From Episyrphus balteatus (taxonomy: Eukaryota > Arthropoda > Insecta > Diptera > Syrphidae): a DNA stretch of 64,000 bases. The position numbers and the translations under genes are program-made. Positions 20,701 to 31,429 of this stretch are shown here, piece by piece (the first letter of the stretch is position 1; each line of letters opens with the position of its first letter). The notes beneath the pieces were generated by a model that made no database searches, had not been told where the DNA came from, and worked only from the letters and a program-made list of their open reading frames with translations. Where the stretch lies: contig NC_079136.1 of the NCBI RefSeq assembly GCF_945859705.1, positions 82,088,867-82,152,866 of the forward strand, given 5' to 3'.

Positions 20701-21208
20701 AAAAAATTCTGTGAGCTATAGCGTTTTCTTCAAATTCTTGGATTCGAGTGTTAATGTCTAAGGACCCAGATCTATCGAAATGGACTAGCGAGTCTTGAAT
20801 GTCTTTTAATGTGAAATTTCTCTACCTCGCAAATTCAGACCGCCTTGCCTCTTGTCCGCCCATGTCTAAATCGCTGTCTTCATCGTCGTCACGTGATAAC
20901 TCAAAGTGGGTGAGCAGTCTGTCTTGTAACGTTCGTTTAGGTACCGTTGTCTCTAAGTGTAATTCAGTAAGTTTACTTCTAAGTCCGTGGCTCGCACACG
21001 ACTTATTTTTTTTTTTTTCGATTTGCATACATATGTACATATATTTATGTAACGCGGATAATTTACTTTGTTTTTTTCCCTTTTTGGATTGAATTCCCTC
21101 TTTTTTATTGTAAATTTCGCGCAAGTTACGTGCGAGATCCTCCGGGATCTTAAATAAATATAATTTTATTCTTCTCCTAACGTGGAGGAAAAATGAATGG
21201 GCGAACAC
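20700..21208 (-). pseudogene. Ty3/gypsy-like gag N-terminal fragment, copy 1
   Basis: Minus-strand pieces include GLRSKLTELHLETT and LQDRLLTHFELSRDDD (a SAP-like start), then in another frame FTLKDIQDSLVHFDRSGSLD. The same order occurs in the better preserved gag at 22632-23650 and in the copy at 31061-31420. The frame is interrupted by AT-rich insertions and stops. The capsid C-terminal half and zinc knuckles are missing. Confidence 0.6.
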
Positions 21209-21212
21209 GAAC
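21113..21212. repeat. Dispersed repeat of about 95 bp (other copy 27993-28090)
   Basis: Near-identical to 27993-28090, sharing GCGCAAGTTACGT and GAGATCCTCCGGGATCTTAA. The GATCCTCCGGGATC core is an inverted repeat. In one place it adjoins gypsy gag, in the other BEL Pol, so it is mobile in its own right or a shared breakpoint. Confidence 0.6.
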
Positions 21213-21551
21213 TTTTGAGTTTAAAAAATATGATCAAAGTGATCTTTCTTTATTGACTGTAGGAATAGAACTGACTTAAAACTAAGATACATTTCATAAC
21301 TTAACCTACGGTGCCGAATTTATTATCTCTGTATTTGTGTTCAAGTTTATATTAGATTAAATTCATATTGAAAGGAGATGCTATTTTGGTTATCCTTTGT
21401 TTAGTCTGCGATTCTTTAATAAGGTTGTTATTGTTTATGTTTAGCCTGGGATGCTGATGACATCGGTATCTGGATAGGTACCAACTGTGGGAGTGGCCAT
21501 GGAAATGGGTACCTTACCACGACTAAATTTTTTTTTTTTTTTTTCTTTTTA

Positions 21552-21575
21552 GGTTCGATCCCGGTCGAGCCCCCA
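21552..21575 (-). promoter_or_regulatory. LTR-retrotransposon primer-binding site, tRNA-Pro-like
   Basis: On the minus strand the site starts TGGGGGCTCGACCGGGAT, complementary to the 3' end of tRNA-Pro with one or two mismatches, two bases after a TCTACA LTR terminus (21580-21585). The gag fragment at 20.7-21.2 kb lies downstream on the same strand, as expected for one element. The LTR would extend from 21578 upward. Its outer boundary is not clear. Confidence 0.6.
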
Positions 21576-21964
21576 ATTGTAGAATCTCGCTCTACAGTTA
21601 AACACTGTTTTTATATTCGAAGAGTTATATTTTAACTACAAAGTCAACAAATTACTTATAACAAAAACGAAGATCGGCCAGGCTCAATGACAATATACGA
21701 CTGACTCTAGAAATAACTTTGATGGATTTTGTCTACTGATCATCCCGTTATCCCTTTGCGTCGTTTGGAGGTTGTTCGTTATGTCTTGCTTTGTTCTGTG
21801 TTTTGTCTGTGTGTTAGTTTTAGTTATTGTATCGTTGCTTCGTTTTAGGTCTCCTGTGTTGCTCGTTCGTTCCTGTTCATTACTTATCTCACATACATTC
21901 TACATTCTACACCTTCTAAAATTATTTGCTTTTTGTAATCTGTTACTTAGTGTTATCTTTACCC

Positions 21965-22245
21965 CTTTTTTTGTGACTCACTGATTTACAACTTTTTTTT
22001 TATGGGAAATTTCTCACTTTTGCTCAAATAAAAAGTATCTTAGTTTTGATTTAGATTTACTATGTATGTTTGTTCAAAAATTAAAATGTTTGTTTATAGA
22101 TTGGATTCACCGATTTTTTTTATTACCGTGATAACTTTTTTTTGACGGATTATTTTATTAATTATTCTGACGGCTTGTTCCTTCCATAAATGATGTGCAC
22201 AACATTTTTTATTGAAGAAGGCTCGAACAGTGGCTAAATGCTGTA
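21965..22245. repeat. Dispersed repeat, copy 1 (other copy 32362-32755)
   Basis: Shares GACTCACTGATTTACAACTT, ATAGATTGGATTCACCGA and GGCTCGAACAGTGGCTAAATG with 32362-32755. The second copy is longer because a unit of about 52 bp is tandemly repeated there. Together with the PBS at 21552 it may be part of an LTR. The 3.7-kb LTR element begins at its right edge. Confidence 0.65.
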
Positions 22246-22520
22246 TGTAGTTTTACTTTCTTCAATAAAACTCCGACACAGATTTTAGTTTAACTTTTTT
22301 TTTTATTTAAATATTTCGGTACTTAATAAAACAAGCTTTCGCTTTAGAATCTCTGGATAGACTGACTTACTAGCTTGGATGTTCGAATCTTCCTTCTTTT
22401 TTATCTTTTCTTTTCTGTTTTTTGTTCCGTTTCGTTCGTTTGTGTCTGTAGTTGTATGTAGATCTAAGTATCGTTTGTGCATGTATCGTTTTGTGTCTGT
22501 CTGTATATCGTCATCCCACA
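22246..22520 (-). repeat. 3' LTR of the 3.7-kb element
   Basis: 275 bp, nearly identical to 25663-25949. It contains AATAAA-rich AT tracts near its end. The 5' LTR is 12 bp longer because of an extra CGTTTGTCTGTAT-like unit near 25893. Confidence 0.8.
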
Positions 22521-22631
22521 TCCGGCTATCCTGACTCTTAGTTCGCCCCGAACGAAGAACCCCATGCTTTCATAAATTCTGCCACAGTATTCGTCGAGTA
22601 CGGCCCCTCGTGATTCCCTACCTGCACTACC

Positions 22632-23650
22632 TTATACCGGTCGTGACTCCACTTCGCTTCTACTTTGTATGGCTTTGAAAACACGGTTGGAGACGGTTGC
22701 AAAGCATACTCTAGCTTTTACCTTTGGATAGGTACTCTCTTCTGTCTCCACCGTTTGGACACTGTGCCTCTCATTTTTTATGTTAGGCTGACCTGCTTTG
22801 CATTCAAATGCTCGATGACCTGGTTGTCCACATTTGAAGCATTTAAGTAATTTCACCTGACAATCCCTAGAAAGATGGGTGTTACTACCACATCTGAAAC
22901 AACTTTTTGTTTCTGTTCTTACTTGAGTACGAGAGCTAGTTGATGGTTGTGAATCTCCCCGGTAGTATGAAGACTTTTGGGAAGATCTGTTCACCCTCTC
23001 GTATAGCTTTATTTGCTCCTTCAGTTCTTTTGTTGTTTTGGCTTGATATAAACACATTTTGTTATGTCTAGAGTCGGGTATTCCCTCAGCAAAGTACTCA
23101 GTCAGACTTTCGTCATCTAACACTATCGATTTTGCGATTTCCATAAGCGCATACAAGTATTCCAAACAACACTCAGTTTGTTTTTCCTACGAGCCTTCAA
23201 CTGCCTGTGAACTTCTGCCGCCGAGAGCTTACTTGAAAATTCATTTATCAACTTTCTCTTAAGTCTATCCCAACTGTTAACTCTAGACAAACTCCTAACA
23301 AACTGTCTAGCAACCCCTTTAATAAGCTATTTCCCGTATACGAATTTCTGAATCTCGCCCCATTCAACGATGATGGCATTTTCTTCGAAATCTGAGACCC
23401 ACTGGTTAATGTCCGGGTATCCTGAACCGTCAAAGGCCAAAAGGGATCCTTCTACATCGCGTAGAGTGAAATTACTACATGTCCTTGGACGTCTGTGAAC
23501 CTGCCTACTATTTGACTCTGCGTCTTCCTCTGTATCGTTGCCTTCTACAGGCCTGGAGAGTGTGAAATGTTCTATAAGTCTGTCTTGCAATACAGCCTTA
23601 AGTCCTGTTGTTGGTAAGTTTAGTTCCCGTAATTTGTCCCTAAGAACCTC
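22632..23650 (-). pseudogene. Ty3/gypsy-like gag with two CCHC knuckles
   Basis: Structural protein of an LTR retrotransposon. The N-terminus (frame 23590-23327) has a SAP-like LQDRLIEHFTLSR stretch, then FTLRDVEGSLLAFDGSGYPD and a capsid-like FEENAI stretch. After frameshifts near 23330 and 23170 the frame 23165-22632 gives YLYALMEIAKS, a linker and two zinc knuckles: CFRCGSNTHLSRDC and CFKCGQPGHRAFEC. These bind RNA. No protease follows: about 110 bp after the end of this frame comes the 3' LTR. The same SAP-like start is seen in fragments at 20.7-21.2 and 31.1-31.4 kb. Confidence 0.75.
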
Positions 23651-23854
23651 AACGGTTGAACTTAAAATTGTTCAAACATCCATTACAATGTTTTTCTTAG
23701 TTTTTAGATTCAACAAAATAAATTAAATGAAAAGTTTAAAATAAATAAATTGAAGTATCAAAAATAACTTTTATCCACCTTTACTTTTACAATTTAAAGT
23801 CAAAATTTTTGTATTCAAAAAATAAATTAAATGAAAAGTTTCTTTTCTTGTATC

Positions 23855-24180
23855 TTCTTTCTTAAATACCGTTTAGGTTGAAGCCAATAGCCAAGCGTTT
23901 TATTTGTTCCGCGAAGAGACACAATTTCTGTTTCTTTTCTTGTATCTTCTCTCTTAAAACTTAAATACACTTTTGGTTGAAGCCAAGTGTTGTATTTATT
24001 GCGCGCACAGGCACAATTTAGTTTCTCTTTTATGCACTTACACCAGTTGAGTTTGAGTGGTGTATTTATTTATAGCGCGCACAGACACAATTTTCTGTTT
24101 CTTGTTTTCTCTTTTACTCACACCAATTGAGTGGTGTATTTATTTATTGCGCGCACAGACACAATTCAGTTTAAAATTTT
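23855..24180. repeat. Imperfect tandem repeats with GCGCGCACAG motif
   Basis: Three to four degenerate units of roughly 80-100 bp, each with a TTCTTTTCTTGT-like part, a TGTATTTATT part and, in the last three, GCGCGCACAGRCACAATT. They lie between the two ORFs of the 3.7-kb LTR element. Confidence 0.65.
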
Positions 24181-24279
24181 AACTGTACTTTTGTGAATGG
24201 CGTCCTCTTTTCGTAATCTTTTATTTTATTACTTTTTACCGATTTTTGGGATGAAGCCCTCTTTTAATCAAAACAATTT

Positions 24280-24807
24280 TTAAACTTTTGGGATTGTAAC
24301 CGTATTATTTGTTGTTCTTTGATCTACCAAAGTGTCTTGCTGTTGTGCAAGCTTGATTAAGGCACTTTGTACCTCTTGCTCCAAACTTATGTATCTGGTT
24401 GAGTCGTAGCCGATGCTCTTTGGGTCTTCTGAGCATTCCCAAATTGAGTTATGGATGTCCTCAATTTGCATCCAATGTCGTTGGATGGTCTTTTCTTGGA
24501 GCTCATAGAAATGTTTTGACTCATTTGATGAGTCCGCGGTAGCTAAAGCTCTTTGCATGAAAGATATGATAGCCTCTTGCTTTCTTATAAGCCGCGTCAT
24601 ATCATGCATGTCGTATGACAGCTGGCTCGACTGAACGTAAACCTCTGCTTTGGAAGGTTTGTGGACGTCCGTCTTAGTTGTCTCAAGAGTTTTTAAATTA
24701 GAATTAAACTCTTCTCTGTATTTATCATAGATTTCCTTTACAGAGTGATAGTAATTCTTTGTATAATACGGATGAGCTAATTCTGTTGGAAACTCATCAG
24801 TCATCAC
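24280..24807 (-). CDS. Unrecognised 175-codon gag-like ORF in the LTR element
   Basis: Intact minus-strand ORF starting MMTDEFPTELAHPYY. It is helical and rich in Glu, Gln and Lys, with MTRLIRKQEAIISFM and HWMQIEDIHNSIWE. That style recalls the N-terminal helical region of BEL/Pao or other retrotransposon gags, which I cannot separate by eye. It lies between the 5' LTR (25663-25949) and the zinc-knuckle gag, so it may be the first ORF of the element or a piece of another element nested in it. Confidence 0.45.
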   Translation of the reverse strand: MMTDEFPTELAHPYYTKNYYHSVKEIYDKYREEFNSNLKTLETTKTDVHKPSKAEVYVQSSQLSYDMHDMTRLIRKQEAIISFMQRALATADSSNESKHFYELQEKTIQRHWMQIEDIHNSIWECSEDPKSIGYDSTRYISLEQEVQSALIKLAQQQDTLVDQRTTNNTVTIPKV

Positions 24808-25011
24808 GTATTATTGAATCTGTTGATTCAAATTTGCTCCATAGCTCGTCTATGGTAGCTATCAACTATTGATAGTACGGAATTGTTTTCTTTAAATGAC
24901 CATCTTTTTTGTAGTTGGAGATGACCCTTTGGATAGAGTCTCCAACATCTTTTTGCATAATCGCCTTTTCTTCCATGAAAGAATATGATTCGACGTTTAA
25001 ATAAAAGGATT

Positions 25012-25096
25012 ACCCCTTACCTCTGGTGGGGGGAGACAATCGCTGATATTACTCAATGACTGTAGTATTACGAGATTGTCCCTTACCTCTGGTGGG
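25012..25096. repeat. Short direct repeat CCTTACCTCTGGTGGG, two copies
   Basis: The 16-bp motif occurs at about 25014 and 25081 in the leader of the LTR element. No function is evident. Confidence 0.4.
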
Positions 25097-25441
25097 CTTC
25101 TTTCGAAATTGTATAAGATGATCAGATCACAGTGTAGCACTATGAGTATTAGTTGTTTGATTAATGTCAAAGGTCCAGGTGAACACCAAGATCTTGTAAT
25201 TTGTGATTTATTCGCTTGAAAATTCAAGTAAAAGACGAGAGTTCAGTTAAGTGACTGACCAATACATTTTATTCAATCATTCATATTTATAGTTAAAAAA
25301 AAGCTTAGTCTACTTATTTACAATCAATAACAAATAATCAAAAATAACAAACAAAGAAAATAAATGAAAATAACAAGAAGCGCGCGTGTGAGGAATTATA
25401 TTACAAAAAAGTATTTAGAATTTAATTTGGGTTAACAACCC

Positions 25442-25531
25442 TTTTGCTGACTGTGCAGAAGGCATAGCAGTCAGTTGTATGAGCTTTTGCTGATTGTGCA
25501 GAAGGCATCGCAGTCAGTTGTATGAATTTAT
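25442..25531. repeat. Two tandem 45-bp units with hairpin potential
   Basis: The unit CTTTTGCTGAYTGTGCAGAA...GCAGTCAGTTGTATGA occurs twice head to tail. Within each, CTGACTG or CTGATTG pairs with CAGTCAG, so the leader RNA could form two similar hairpins just downstream of the 5' LTR. A packaging role would be speculation. Confidence 0.6.
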
Positions 25532-25662
25532 GCTATGAATAATTAAAAATTGATAATGAAGTTACGTTAAATTGAATTTGAATTTAAACAGGGATGAAGC
25601 CCACTTTCAATTGTTTTTCGACACTCCCGACTCGGATTTGAATTTAGGTTAGAGCCCACAAT

Positions 25663-25949
25663 TGTAGTTTTACTTTCTTTAATAAAACTCCGACACAGAC
25701 TTTATTTTAACTTTTTCTTTATTTAAATATTTCTGTACTTAATAAAACAACCTTTCGCTTTAGAATCTCTGGATAGACTGACTTACTAGCTTGGATGTTC
25801 GAATCTTCCTTCTTTTTTATCTTTTCTTTTCTGTCTTTCGTTCCGTTTCGTTCGTTTGTGTCTGTAGTTGTATGTAGATCTGAGTATCGTTTGTCTGTAT
25901 CGTTTGTGCATGTATCGTTTTGTGTCTGTCTGTATATTGTCATCCCACA
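25663..25949 (-). repeat. 5' LTR of the 3.7-kb element
   Basis: 287 bp, partner of 22246-22520. On the minus strand it is followed by AT and then the TGTGGGCTC primer-binding-site-like start. Confidence 0.8.
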
Positions 25950-26525
25950 TTTATTTGTCTTTATCTTTACTTTTATCGTTATCTTTAGCTTGACTTTTAC
26001 GTTATATATTTATATTCACTAGGTTTCCCCTTATTTTCTGTGTATTGTCTTTATTTTTAATTCTCTTAGGAGGTATCTCTTTAGATTTTTTCCATCTGTA
26101 TTTACTTTTGAACTTTTGGTTTTTTCTTATTATCTTTTCCTTTTATCTTTTCACATTTTTGTATCTTTTAATTCTTCGTATCTTTGTATTTCGTTTTACT
26201 TTTTACTTTATGGTACGTATGAGAAGCGGCTGCGTGTGTATCTTATAACTTTTCTTTCCGTTAAAGAACCGTTTTAGCTTTTCTAGAACATTTAAGCGAA
26301 TTTATACCGAACTGGCACAACACAAAATTTTTCTTTTATTTTTTTGAACATTAAGACAGGCTAAACGCACACGCACTTTTCTTCATAATTATCGTTTGGA
26401 ATTTCGGAAATTTACACCGATCAGGTATTACACACGAAATCAAACGTTTTTTTATAATTTTTTCTCGTGTTCTCGGGATATCCATCCCACTTCTGAATTT
26501 TGCCTAGAAAGCTTAGTAAACTATA
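25950..26525. other. T-rich stretch, no gene recognised
   Basis: Strongly T-rich on the plus strand. Open frames here (for example 26045-26248) are low-complexity Leu/Phe runs. Nothing recognisable. Confidence 0.5.
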
Positions 26526-26629
26526 TAATAATTATGTTGCTGCATCTACTAGAAATTTGTCACTGCACTGATGTCAGCTGATTTCCGTAATGCACTGATG
26601 ATCTCACGTTATTTTAAGTTAATTTATTT

Positions 26630-27920
26630 ATTCAGCTTTGTTTGTGATCCAATTGGATGTTTGCAATGTCATGTTTTGTTCCAAATACATCGTGGACCAC
26701 TCGCAGAATTGTTACTAAACTCTTTAATGAACACTTATTTAATTCTTTCTTTTGGAGTATAACTGTTTTCTGGACATAACGGAGGGTGTCCATGAACTTA
26801 TGTAGATATCTCTTCGCTTCGTATTGTTTCTCCTTCAAAGACAGAGATATCAAAATCTCTAACGTCGGTATTATGTGATGGAGAAAAACTCCTTGGTCCA
26901 ATTTATTATTACCAAAGAGAGCAAACAAATATGAGTTGTAATCTCTTCTAATGTGCTCGCTTTCTTCATTTCTTCATCGATATCCAATTTTTTTCTTTTT
27001 CTTCAAGGTGTTGTTGTTGTCCATTGTTAAAATATGTTCCAAGTTAATGAAAACACGGAAATTATATCAATGGATTTTCTAAAGTAATAAAGTTAAAGTG
27101 GACTGTATATTTATGTATTTTGATTAACCAAATTAAATGAAACACAAAACAAATCTTTTCTAGTGGCAGCATACGTCCTGTTTATTCGGCGATATTTTTC
27201 GACTGACCCAACTTGGGTGTGGGTTGAGGATACAAAACAAAAGGAAACACACACAATGGCTGATCGTTCATTTTAGTTGGTGTGTGTGCTGAGAGGTACA
27301 GGATTATTTTTTGCGAGGATTATTTTACAGATTTTTAATTAAACGAAAATAAAGCATTTTAACAATGATAATAAGCTAAGTAGAACAAATATTTACTCTC
27401 TATCCTTTTTAAAAGCATAATTTATACATTATTTGAATAACTGTAATTCAGAATTTAAGAAAAAATATAAAGATAGTTCAAGTTACTGTAAATTAAAAAA
27501 AATATGACTGACTTTTTTCAACATCCATTATTATAGCGGTTTCGTTCTGTTTCCTTTTCTTCCATTTCTCTTTCGCTATTGTTTCCTCCACTGTTTGTGT
27601 ATTGGGAATCTGTTGGGCTCGGAATGGCTTAAAATATGATCTTGCCGATTGGCAAACACGGTTTGATGATCTTCGCCGTTTTCCGACTATTCTAAACATA
27701 AGTTTGGAGAGTTTGGTAATGGTGACGATCTATTACTCGTGACTAGACTTTGAACAGGTGTAGAAGGATGTCTACTTTCAAAGTCCAATAAGTGGTATTT
27801 TTCCAAAGGAATTCCGACTGATTCCCTCCATTTTTCCAGCATATATTCGAAAACTATTTTGTCTCCGGTGGGGGAAGTGTTGGAGGTGAATGTGTCTCTT
27901 TTCCATAATTTTGACAACGT
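26630..27920 (-). pseudogene. Densovirus NS1-like fragment, copy C, with a possible upstream NS ORF
   Basis: Minus-strand pieces at 26928-26632 (FALFGNNKLDQGV, then a frameshifted SVKQRVVHDVFGTK-like part ending in NIQLDHK) and 27699-27493 (GKRRRSSN, KRKQNETA) match the N-terminal part of copy B. Further upstream, 27917-27690 gives GDKIVFEYMLEKWRESVGI, not present in copy B. Its place before NS1 would suit an NS3-like ORF of a densovirus, but I cannot confirm that. AT-rich insertions and frameshifts make the copy nonfunctional. Confidence 0.6.
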
Positions 27921-28056
27921 TGACGTACACCCTTAAATATTTTTGAAATACATACCTTACAATTTAAAAATTTACAAAATATCTTACCTACCTTCTTGCG
28001 CAAGTTACGTAAGAGATCCTCCGGGATCTTAAAAAATATAATTTTATATTCTTCTC

Positions 28057-28560
28057 CTAAACGTGAAGGAAAAATGAATAGGCGAACACAACGGACTTCT
28101 GAAGGGTGATGTTATCGAACTTCCAAAGTAGAGCAGATTCATACTGATGATCATTAATACGTTGGGTACATGCATTTAGTAAGGTTATGGCTCGTTTATC
28201 TTCAGTAGTCATCAATTCTTCTTCGGGATTAGATACTCCAAAATGATCAGTACACAAAAATGATTTTACTAGTTGCACAAGATCGGATCTATTCTCTTCG
28301 TTTTCGCATGAATGAACACAGTGTACACCATTAGTCATCTTTTACGATTACCCTTGCTTGATTGATTCCCATGTACGTTGTCCACCCCAAACGAGTTTTA
28401 GCAGCGATGGGCTGCCCTGATAAAACTTCTTTACACTTCAGTGGTAGGCCAAGTCTGGCATTATTAAGTCCGATCAATAATAATCGTGGCCTTGCATGCT
28501 TGTACGGTTGTCTGTATTTATTCTCGCAAATGTCTGTATTTATTCTGGGTTTGTTCAAGA
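28057..28560 (-). pseudogene. BEL/Pao Pol fragment, copy 2
   Basis: Frames 28558-28331 (AAKTRLGWTTYMG) and 28338-28057 (NRSDLVQLVKSFLCTDHFGV, then ESALLWKFDNITL) match BEL/Pao Pol between protease and RT. This copy keeps about 100 codons more than copy 1 on the upstream side, with a frameshift near 28350. It ends at 28072, where the 95-bp dispersed repeat begins. Confidence 0.8.
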
Positions 28561-28561
28561 T

Positions 28562-28874
28562 TTATAGACTGGGTTAGAATTTGAAGATAGTCTACGGTGT
28601 GGACCCTTCATCCAGAAAAGCAAATGTACTGATTTCCTTATGGTTGCCATATATTACCACAGGAACTATCCGGAACAGAATTGACTCACAATCATCTACT
28701 TGCCTCTTTTTTTATAAATAAAAACACAAATTTACTTTAATTCAATTTAAAAATTTTTATTACTTCGCAAACAAAGCTACAACACGTCCGACCGGGATGA
28801 TTCTCGATTTCAAACTGAAGAAACTTGAAACGGAAAGAATCTATCTCGGTAAGATAGTGTGTGCATCTTGTGTA
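28562..28874. other. AT-rich linker inside duplicated block, copy 2
   Basis: Partner of 16272-16612. No coding signal. Confidence 0.5.
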
Positions 28875-29182
28875 AGCTATGGATTTATTAGTTAATAAAA
28901 CTAAAAAAAAGCAATTTTTAATATTTGTTGCTCCACGATGTGAGCTCTTTTATTGACAACGTAAAACTCGATTTAACATAATTTGTTTATTCGAAAGAAA
29001 CCTAATTTATTCATATTCTGTTGATGGTACTGCTGACGTTGTATTCTAGGAATTCCACCTGTGGGAACCCTCGCTGCAGTCTGGTCACTAGCTGCAACTT
29101 GACCCGCTCGTGTTGTCTGGGGTCGACAACATATTGGATGAACTTAAGTTGTGTCGCGCGTGTATGTTGGTAGCGACAACTT
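28875..29182. mobile_element. Errantivirus-type solo LTR 2, truncated
   Basis: Starts AGCTATGG after TGTA (28871-28874), matching solo LTR 1. Its last 12 bp or so and the right TGTA flank are deleted, since GACAACTTA runs straight into TTCTTTTC. The deletion occurred after the segmental duplication. Confidence 0.8.
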
Positions 29183-29194
29183 ATTCTTTTCTTC

Positions 29195-29750
29195 TTTTGT
29201 TCTTACATCTACCGGCAGCCCTTTACATATTATTACTTATTTTGAGTTTCTCTCTATTTCTTAGAGAGTATTTTATTTTTCGCTTACAGTTGTGTTGCGA
29301 TACAGCGGCCCCTTGTATTGCTCTTTGGCACCTTCAACATATTTCCCATCATTATATAATAAATAGGCTATGATGTTTAAAGGTGCAATTATTTTTTCCG
29401 CAGACTAAAGTTGACTCGCACTTGTTGAACCCGTGCTTTCTGAGACATCTACGGCAAAGATTATTTTTTCTCACCTCGGCCCATTTATCTAGTCTAGGTA
29501 ATTCAGTAAATTTTGAACATTTTATTTATGAAGAACAATCATCACTGCAAATAAACCATCTTCGCTGAGCGCTTTTGTTGCCATATACAGGTTTGTCGTT
29601 TAAGTGTGCATTAAGATAACATTTACCTTTAACTCTCTTGTTTTGGACTTTCTTCTCATTCGTTTTGTAGTCCTTTGTGTCGAGAAAGAAGGTATCTCCA
29701 CCTATGAGCAGCTTCTGCAACCTTGTAAAGCCATTCGCTAAACTGGACAA
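29195..29750 (-). pseudogene. BEL/Pao gag with zinc knuckle, copy 2
   Basis: Near-identical to 17010-17575 (LSSLANGFTRLQKLL, FICSDDCSS, and a CRRCLRKHGFNKC knuckle in a second frame at about 29480-29360). It shares the older frameshift near FICSDDCSS, and a small insertion (AAAT at about 29361) is unique to this copy. Confidence 0.7.
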
Positions 29751-29759
29751 GACTCTACT

Positions 29760-30402
29760 AAAACCGTAGGTAACAAAAACTAAGTAAATTAGACTTCGAC
29801 AAAAAATTATTACAAAACATTATAAATTATAGTTTTTTTTTAAATATATTAAATCGATTCCTCGATTTTTCTTGGTAAATTCTCTTGTAAATCTCAATTT
29901 TCCTGAAAAATTCCGGAGACAAAATCAAAGACGCTTTTGTTTCTTCTGGAAGTTTCTTCGAGGTGAAGTACAATCTTTATTTTTCAGTTCAAGATATTTT
30001 TGCATACAAAAAAGTGTTGCCAATTTATAAAAAGAAAAAAGTGTTACCACTTGTACAAAATAATTAATTTTAACTTTCAACAAATTCTTCGATCACTTTC
30101 TAAATAAAATTCAAACTTTGGCAACAAAAAAACAAAAATATTATTATTATTATTTTTATTATAAAAAAAACGTAGGTAACAAAAACTAAATAAATTAAAA
30201 TTCAACAAAAATTCAACAATCACCTTCTCAATTAAAAACATTAAAGCTTTGGCACGTCAGGAATTCGCGTTCAATAGTCATGAAAGACAACACAGAAAGC
30301 CGGTCTTCTCCCTTGTTGATGTTGTTGATGAAATTGTCACGATTAAATTGCAAAGTTTTAAGCATTGCGAAAATATTTGCTTTAAATTATATTAGTTAAT
30401 AT
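29760..30402. other. AT-rich spacer of the duplicated block, copy 2
   Basis: Partner of 17580-18238. No gene recognised. Confidence 0.45.
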
Positions 30403-30434
30403 GGGGTGGGATCTTGCACCCGCCACTGGACTGC

Positions 30435-31060
30435 CGTTTACTTAAAACGTGCCTCAATAATACTAGTAAAAATCAATAATCTACTAATGCCTTACTAATT
30501 ATCACCAATTCAAACAACTCTATCTAAAATTAAATTCAAAAGCTCACTTGTAATATTAGAATGTAGGGTTCATTGACCTGTTGGGATATTTGACTCTCAT
30601 GATAGTTTTACGTTAAATTCATTTGATTTATATCATTAAAACAAATTTAAAAAATTGATCGTCGATATCACTCTCCCTTAATTTATGAGTTAGCTTTTGT
30701 TCAAGAAGCTTTAAAAAAAAAAACAGTGTGTAATGCACTCATAAATACTTAGACTCTTTAACCAGTTTCTATCAGCTTTAAATTTTTAATGTAGGCAACT
30801 GACCTCTCTCAGTTTTATGCTCTTTTATGATCATAAGCAAGTGTCATGCACTGCTCAAATTCATTCATATGATATCAACAAAATTTCTTATATAAATAAT
30901 TGGTTAGGACTCACCCGAATCTCTCTTCCAGCGAAGCGGTGCGCACAACTTGGTGGTGGTAAGATGTAGATTTGAGTTCCTTTCTTTGAGTTCCTTTCTG
31001 AACTCTTTTACGCTTTTTGCTAAATTTTAAAAAGAAATTCAGCCCTATCGAGGTATCCGC
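30435..31060. other. AT-rich non-coding part of the duplicated block, copy 2
   Basis: 30455-30475 repeats the ACTAGTAAAAATCAA motif found at 19970. 30725-31060 matches 20010-20330. Where copy 1 has the NS1-like gene this copy has only about 300 bp of AT-rich DNA. Confidence 0.45.
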
Positions 31061-31420
31061 TCAGAGAATTTTTTTTTCCGATTTGTTCGATTTGGCAGCA
31101 CTCACAAACGATTTGGCGGCACCTTGCAATAGCTGTTTCCCATGAATGTACATTTGAATTTCATTCCAATATACAGCTATAGCGTTTTCTTCGAATTCTT
31201 GGATCCAAGTGTTAATGTCTAAGGACCCAGATCTATCGAAATAGACTAGCGAGTCTTGAATGTCTTTTAATGTGAAATTTCTCACTCTCGCAAATTCAGC
31301 TGTTTTTATCGTCGCCACGTGATATCCCAAAGTGGGTGAGCAGTCTGTCTTGTAACGTGCGTTCCGTTGTCTCCAAGTGTAATTCAGTAAGTTTACTTCT
31401 CAGTCCGTCCACCGTTAGTC
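31061..31420 (-). pseudogene. Ty3/gypsy-like gag N-terminal fragment, copy 2
   Basis: Frame 31330-31061 reads RNFTLKDIQDSLVYFDRSGS and FEENAIAVYWNEIQMYIHGK, the same capsid region as in 22632-23650. The SAP-like start (GLRSKLTELHLET) lies just upstream in another frame. Truncated at 31061 by the AT-rich block. Confidence 0.65.
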
Positions 31421-31429
31421 CTAAAATTT

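Larger units (their letters stand above)
14975..21212. repeat. Segmental duplication, copy 1 (partner 26525-31430)
   Basis: The same order of blocks occurs in both places: NS1-like fragment, BEL protease region, 340 bp of AT-rich DNA, errantiviral solo LTR, BEL gag, AT-rich spacer, a shared segment with GTGTGTAATGCA, and a gypsy gag fragment. Copy 1 additionally contains the spliced NS1-like ORF and its GC-rich leader (18.35-19.98 kb). Since both copies carry the same solo LTR in the same place with the same TGTA flank, the duplication postdates that insertion. Confidence 0.85.
22246..25949 (-). mobile_element. LTR retrotransposon, 3.7 kb, gag-only derivative
   Basis: Two highly similar LTRs bound the element: 22246-22520 and 25663-25949. 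Both start TGTGGGATGA and end AAACTACA on the minus strand (TG...CA type). After the 5' LTR comes a degenerate primer-binding site starting TGTGGGCTC. Inside are an unrecognised gag-like ORF (24807-24280), tandem repeats and a zinc-knuckle gag (about 23650-22632). No protease, RT or integrase was found, so it is non-autonomous. A target-site duplication was not evident, perhaps because of flank rearrangement. Confidence 0.75.
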
